Origin: Aquabacterium sp.
Lineage (GTDB): Bacteria > Pseudomonadota > Gammaproteobacteria > Burkholderiales > Burkholderiaceae_C
Length of the DNA stretch: 64,000 nt
Reading direction: 5' to 3'
Assembly: GCA_030654395.1 (NCBI GenBank)
Contig: JAURXM010000132.1
Location: forward strand, 310,001 to 374,000
The notes under the pieces were generated by a model. The model did no database searches. It was not told the DNA's origin and saw only the letters and a list, made by a program, of their open reading frames with translations. A program made the position numbers and the translations under genes. Shown one piece after another: positions 61,801 to 64,000 of the stretch (the first letter of the stretch is position 1; every line of letters starts with the position of its first letter).

Positions 61801-62681
61801 CCAAGGCCGCACTGAGGCCCTTGCTGGTGCGCCCCCTGATGCAGTCATATGCCGTGGTTGTGAAGCCCACAGAGGCTGAATTGAACCGTGTGTGGATGGC
61901 TCAGGTATTTCAGCCCTATCAACAAAGTTTGGCGAGTAAGTACCCGTTCGATCGCTCATCTCACATGGAAGCCGGCCCCGGTGAAATTGCCAAGATATTT
62001 GGCTCCGAAGGGGCTGTGGCTAAGTTTGTAGAGCAGTCTCTGGGTGCCTTGGTACTCAAGCGAGGAGACGGTGTGAGTGTGCGTACGTGGGCTGACATGG
62101 GGGTGCGCCTTAAGCCTGACTTTGTGGCGGGTTTAGGGGCTTGGATTGCGCCGCTCAGTGGGCAAGGGACTGCGACCGGCGTGTCATCTGGTGGTCCTGC
62201 CGCGCCAGCAGAAGCCCAAACTGTTTTCCAACTTTTGCCGTTGGCCGCACCTGGCTTGACCGAGTACACCATTGACATTGATGGCCAAGTGCTGCGTTAC
62301 CGCAATGGGGCTGCGACTTGGGGTAACTATGTTTGGCCAGGATCGGGTACACCTGGCGTCCACATCACAGGTGTGGGTTTTGATGGCAAAAAACTGGAAT
62401 TTTTTAACGAACCCGGTCATTTCGGTTTGGAGAAAATGATCAATTCGGCACAGCGTAAAAAAGTGGATGGCCAAGTGTTTGAGTTGCGCTGGCCGCAAGG
62501 CTCGGTGTCGGTGGCTGTTCATCTGCGCATCATCTCGAATTCGGCCACGCCTGCACCCGTTGCGGCTAACACGACACCCGTTGCTGGTTCAGCTGGCGCG
62601 GTTTCTCGGCCAGGCACATTGCCTTCGATCATCACCGGGCCCGATGACAGAGCCCCTAGTAAGGACGGTTCAGCCTCATGA
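58863..62681 (+). CDS. tssM: T6SS membrane complex protein TssM (IcmF)
   Basis: 1272 residues. Two N-terminal transmembrane helices, then a cytoplasmic NTPase-like domain with Walker A GNPAAGKSS (about residue 130) and the DTAGRY switch. A third helix (ASFFGGVLLLGALLAGWTW) lies near residue 440, followed by a long periplasmic part ending in the beta-rich IcmF C-terminal domain (FELRWPQGSVSVAVHLRI). It spans the envelope with TssL and TssJ. It overlaps tagF by 4 bases. Confidence 0.97.
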   Translation: MQRIWQFFLDPRVLAVIGVAALAGLLLLGADAMRIGLVWAGVVLALLLLAWGALWAWRRYQVGQSAQSLERAMVADADRAVKASARSSKHDEVAAVRERMAAAVKLIKTSRLGETSGSAALYELPWYAVIGNPAAGKSSAVVKSGLKFPFSDNADSVIQGIGGTRHCDWYFTTEGILLDTAGRYAVHDEDRSEWLGFLSLLKKHRPKAPLNGVIIAVSLAELGANKPDFAIDLARKLRQRVQELTEKLAVFMPVYVVFTKADLISGFVDFFEDRDRDERDKVWGATLPYDTSSKSDVVTQFETHFDELYQGLKEASVARMSLHRGEQLPPGVLTFPLEFAALKPALRTFLNTLFEDNPYQFRPVFRGFYFTSAVQEGQSTSRASERVAAQFGLQLQPGASSVVYSHSGFFLKELFSRVIFADRQLVQQYTSRVQLRLRYASFFGGVLLLGALLAGWTWSYLGNRELVAHVKADLSKAAQVQDKRVDLQSRLEALEILQDRLEQMQRYRQTRSWTIGLGLYQGQAIEDRLKEEYFAGLQVVMLKPAEQAIAAYLGDVNAHADELRPLQRLADASATVAGVSAVEVSASGPQAASPYVNASSTNVTEAYNALKAYLMLGDRSRLEAGHMGDQLTRFWRSWLETNRGNMPREQLIQKAEHILSYAIAQMNDPAFPQQDLNLSLMDQTRDNLRRVIKGMPARERVYSEIKARAATRFAPVTVVQLVSDADRQIVAGSHAVSGAFTKQAWESYVKDAIKDAANSELQSTDWVLKTAAADDLTLEGSPEQIQKALTALYKAEYVREWQKFVQGVSVPDFPDFDVAVVKMNRLGDPINSPIGVLLKTLYEQTSWDNPSALNERMAAGQKGFIAWFKQTVLGMAPAPVGVNIDINLGKDKEIPMGPIGKEFSTLSKLMMPRENGEPLLKTYLSSLAKIRSRFNQMKTQGDPGPASRQLMLQTLEGNGELAEALKLVDEQMLTGMSDTAKAALRPLLVRPLMQSYAVVVKPTEAELNRVWMAQVFQPYQQSLASKYPFDRSSHMEAGPGEIAKIFGSEGAVAKFVEQSLGALVLKRGDGVSVRTWADMGVRLKPDFVAGLGAWIAPLSGQGTATGVSSGGPAAPAEAQTVFQLLPLAAPGLTEYTIDIDGQVLRYRNGAATWGNYVWPGSGTPGVHITGVGFDGKKLEFFNEPGHFGLEKMINSAQRKKVDGQVFELRWPQGSVSVAVHLRIISNSATPAPVAANTTPVAGSAGAVSRPGTLPSIITGPDDRAPSKDGSAS

Positions 62682-63664
62682 GCACCACAGTGACAGCAGA
62701 GACTGAATTCCTGTACTTTGGCAAGGTGCCCTCTCGTGGTGATTTTGTGCGCAGTACTCGCCATGTGTCGTTGATCAACAGCATTGATACATGGCAGTCT
62801 CAGGCGATGGAGCGCTTGTCAACAGACCCTCGTTGGAAGTTGATTTATGACGCCGCACCGCCTGTGCACTTCGCCATCGTGGGAACCGGCAACCATGTCG
62901 GTTTGGTTGGTCATTGGCTGGCCAGTCAGGATGCCTCTGGTCGACGATTCCCATTTATCACGGCTGGTGTTTTCGATTTGGCCGAGCCCCGGGAGTTTGG
63001 GCCATTGGCTCCGGTTGCTTTGGCCAGGACGTGGGCGCGGCTTGAGCAAGTTGCACGTGTCGCGCATGCAGCAACGGAGCTTGAGCATGCTCAGGCCAGC
63101 TTGAATGCATCGCTGGATGTGGAAGTGATGCCAGCCAGTGCCCAAGCTGCCTTTGACGACTTTTTGGAGACCCATACTGTCGCCAGCTTGGAGCAGATGC
63201 TGGCAGCAGCAGGTACACGGATGTCGGTGCGACAAGCGACCTTGGCGTTGGGCATGCTGCTGCAGCCCGCGATGGCGCAAGGTGCAGCCAAGTTGAGTAA
63301 GGTGTTGTGCCTGCCTTTGGTGCAGGACGCAGCCCTGCGTGGCCCTGTTGCTTCATATTGGTTGTCATTGATTCTGGTTTTCTTTCAACGCCATCAAGTT
63401 GAGTTGGGCTTGTTCATGGCGGTTCGTGATGGTCGGCCCCAGATGTTGATTGGTTTTCATGGAGCCTCTGCCGCCACACTTCATGCTGTGATCGACCCTG
63501 CGGCGTTGACTGCTCAAGGCGTGTCTTTGCTCGATTCGGAGTGGGTTGAGGACGAGGTGGCATCTGACTATGGATTGCGTAAGCTGTCTAACTATTTGCT
63601 GGACCCTAGTTTGTCTTTGGCGCAGGTTTTGCGCACATACCGGGAGGTGTTTCTTGGTGCTTGA
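62678..63664 (+). CDS. tagF: T6SS accessory protein TagF
   Basis: 328 residues of the TagF/ImpM family: start FLYFGKVPSRGDFVRS, then VGLVGHWLASQDASGRRFPF. In Pseudomonas TagF represses T6SS assembly after translation, and the Fha/PpkA phosphorylation pathway relieves it. It starts in the ATGA overlap with tssM. The C-terminal half (about residues 180-328) goes beyond the core domain. Confidence 0.9.
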   Translation: MSTTVTAETEFLYFGKVPSRGDFVRSTRHVSLINSIDTWQSQAMERLSTDPRWKLIYDAAPPVHFAIVGTGNHVGLVGHWLASQDASGRRFPFITAGVFDLAEPREFGPLAPVALARTWARLEQVARVAHAATELEHAQASLNASLDVEVMPASAQAAFDDFLETHTVASLEQMLAAAGTRMSVRQATLALGMLLQPAMAQGAAKLSKVLCLPLVQDAALRGPVASYWLSLILVFFQRHQVELGLFMAVRDGRPQMLIGFHGASAATLHAVIDPAALTAQGVSLLDSEWVEDEVASDYGLRKLSNYLLDPSLSLAQVLRTYREVFLGA

Positions 63665-64000
63665 TGTGAACAACCGTTTGTCCAAGTGCTTGCCAGCAGC
63701 TTTGGCATGGGCACTGGTGTGGGGCGTCACATCGGGTGCGCCTGTGTCAGCACAAGTTGGCGCAGTCAGTGCACCTGCTCAGGTGCTGGCGCCAAACCAA
63801 GTGGTCGTGGCAGGCACGGTGCCTGATGAGCTGACGCGTGCCACTGTGATCTCGCGCTTGCGTGAGTTGTATGGCGCCGATCGTGTCGTTGACCAATTGA
63901 CCTTGGGGTCGGTGGTGGCGCCGCCGCAATGGACACAGTATGTGCAAAAGCTACTGTCGCCGTCGATCAAGCAAGTCAGTCATGGCCAGTTGAGCGTGCA
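63657..64000 (+). CDS. T6SS-linked exported protein, probably OmpA-family (3' end outside window)
   Basis: A GTG at 63657 overlaps the tagF stop; a second GTG is at 63666. The frame stays open to the window edge. It has a signal peptide (about 30 residues, cut near PVSA-Q), then a BON-like segment VVVAGTVPDELTRATVISRL and LRELYGADRVVDQLTL. Such proteins after tagF in Burkholderiales T6SS loci usually end in an OmpA peptidoglycan-binding domain (TagN/TagL-like); that part is not visible here, so the name is an inference. Confidence 0.7.
   Translation, partial: MLDVNNRLSKCLPAALAWALVWGVTSGAPVSAQVGAVSAPAQVLAPNQVVVAGTVPDELTRATVISRLRELYGADRVVDQLTLGSVVAPPQWTQYVQKLLSPSIKQVSHGQLSV

Overview
The window looks like a chromosomal segment of a betaproteobacterium, most likely Burkholderiales close to the Comamonadaceae (Limnohabitans/Rhodoferax-like). 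This rests on the gene content and order (cytochrome c oxidase operon with DUF2244, DUF2970, a small assembly protein and SURF1; Comamonadaceae-style HrpA, ArgA and FolE), a moderately high GC content by eye, and CCA-encoding tRNAs. No search was run, so genus-level placement is inference.

Layout. (1) 1-7782 is core: the end of a sensor histidine kinase, then yggX, argA and an amidase on the minus strand, then hrpA. (2) 7843-19593 is a complete type I-C CRISPR-Cas locus. A WYL-domain regulator is the first gene, followed by cas3, cas5c, cas8c, cas7c, cas4, cas1 and cas2, nearly all overlapping or tightly spaced. A leader with inverted repeats follows, then an array of 33 repeats of 37 nt and 32 spacers, with a decayed distal end. 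(3) 19989-35679 is an accessory island. It holds a PhoD-like phosphatase, a VgrG spike with a C-terminal extension, a lipoprotein-like protein, a lytic transglycosylase/LysM/M23 peptidoglycan hydrolase (probable T6SS effector) and two paralogous probable immunity genes. The second immunity gene is clipped by a deleted IS66 element. Next come a roughly 1026-aa calcineurin-type phosphoesterase fused to a STAND/NACHT-like NTPase (candidate anti-phage protein), a tandem triplet of DUF3304 lipoproteins (the first decayed), and a Tle1-family (DUF2235) phospholipase effector.

(4) 35720-42780 is mostly core: START-domain protein, FKBP isomerase, tRNA-Pro, pilin-like protein, DUF1993 protein, copper chaperone and copper ATPase, tRNA-Arg, comF and a BioC-like methyltransferase. 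(5) 42781-53011 is the aa3-type cytochrome c oxidase and heme A biogenesis cluster: DUF2244, coxB, coxA, small assembly protein, ctaG, DUF2970, coxC, terminator, DUF2909 (opposite strand), SURF1, a membrane thioredoxin-like protein, ctaA, ctaB, SCO. (6) 53018-55932 (minus strand) has a mutarotase, a BLUF photoreceptor directly behind folE, and an unknown membrane protein. (7) 56033-64000 is the start of a T6SS structural cluster: a TagX-like M15 peptidase, PAAR, an unknown membrane protein, TssM, TagF and the start of an envelope protein.

How it fits together: the PAAR/TssM/TagF cluster would build the T6SS that fires the island's VgrG with its peptidoglycan hydrolase and Tle1 cargo. Duplicated periplasmic or lipoprotein immunity genes protect self and kin. 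The CRISPR locus and the phosphoesterase-NTPase would deal with phage. The most unusual parts are the phosphoesterase-STAND protein, the IS66-clipped immunity gene, and the 586-bp-period immunity/effector repeat in which each start codon lies inside the preceding gene.
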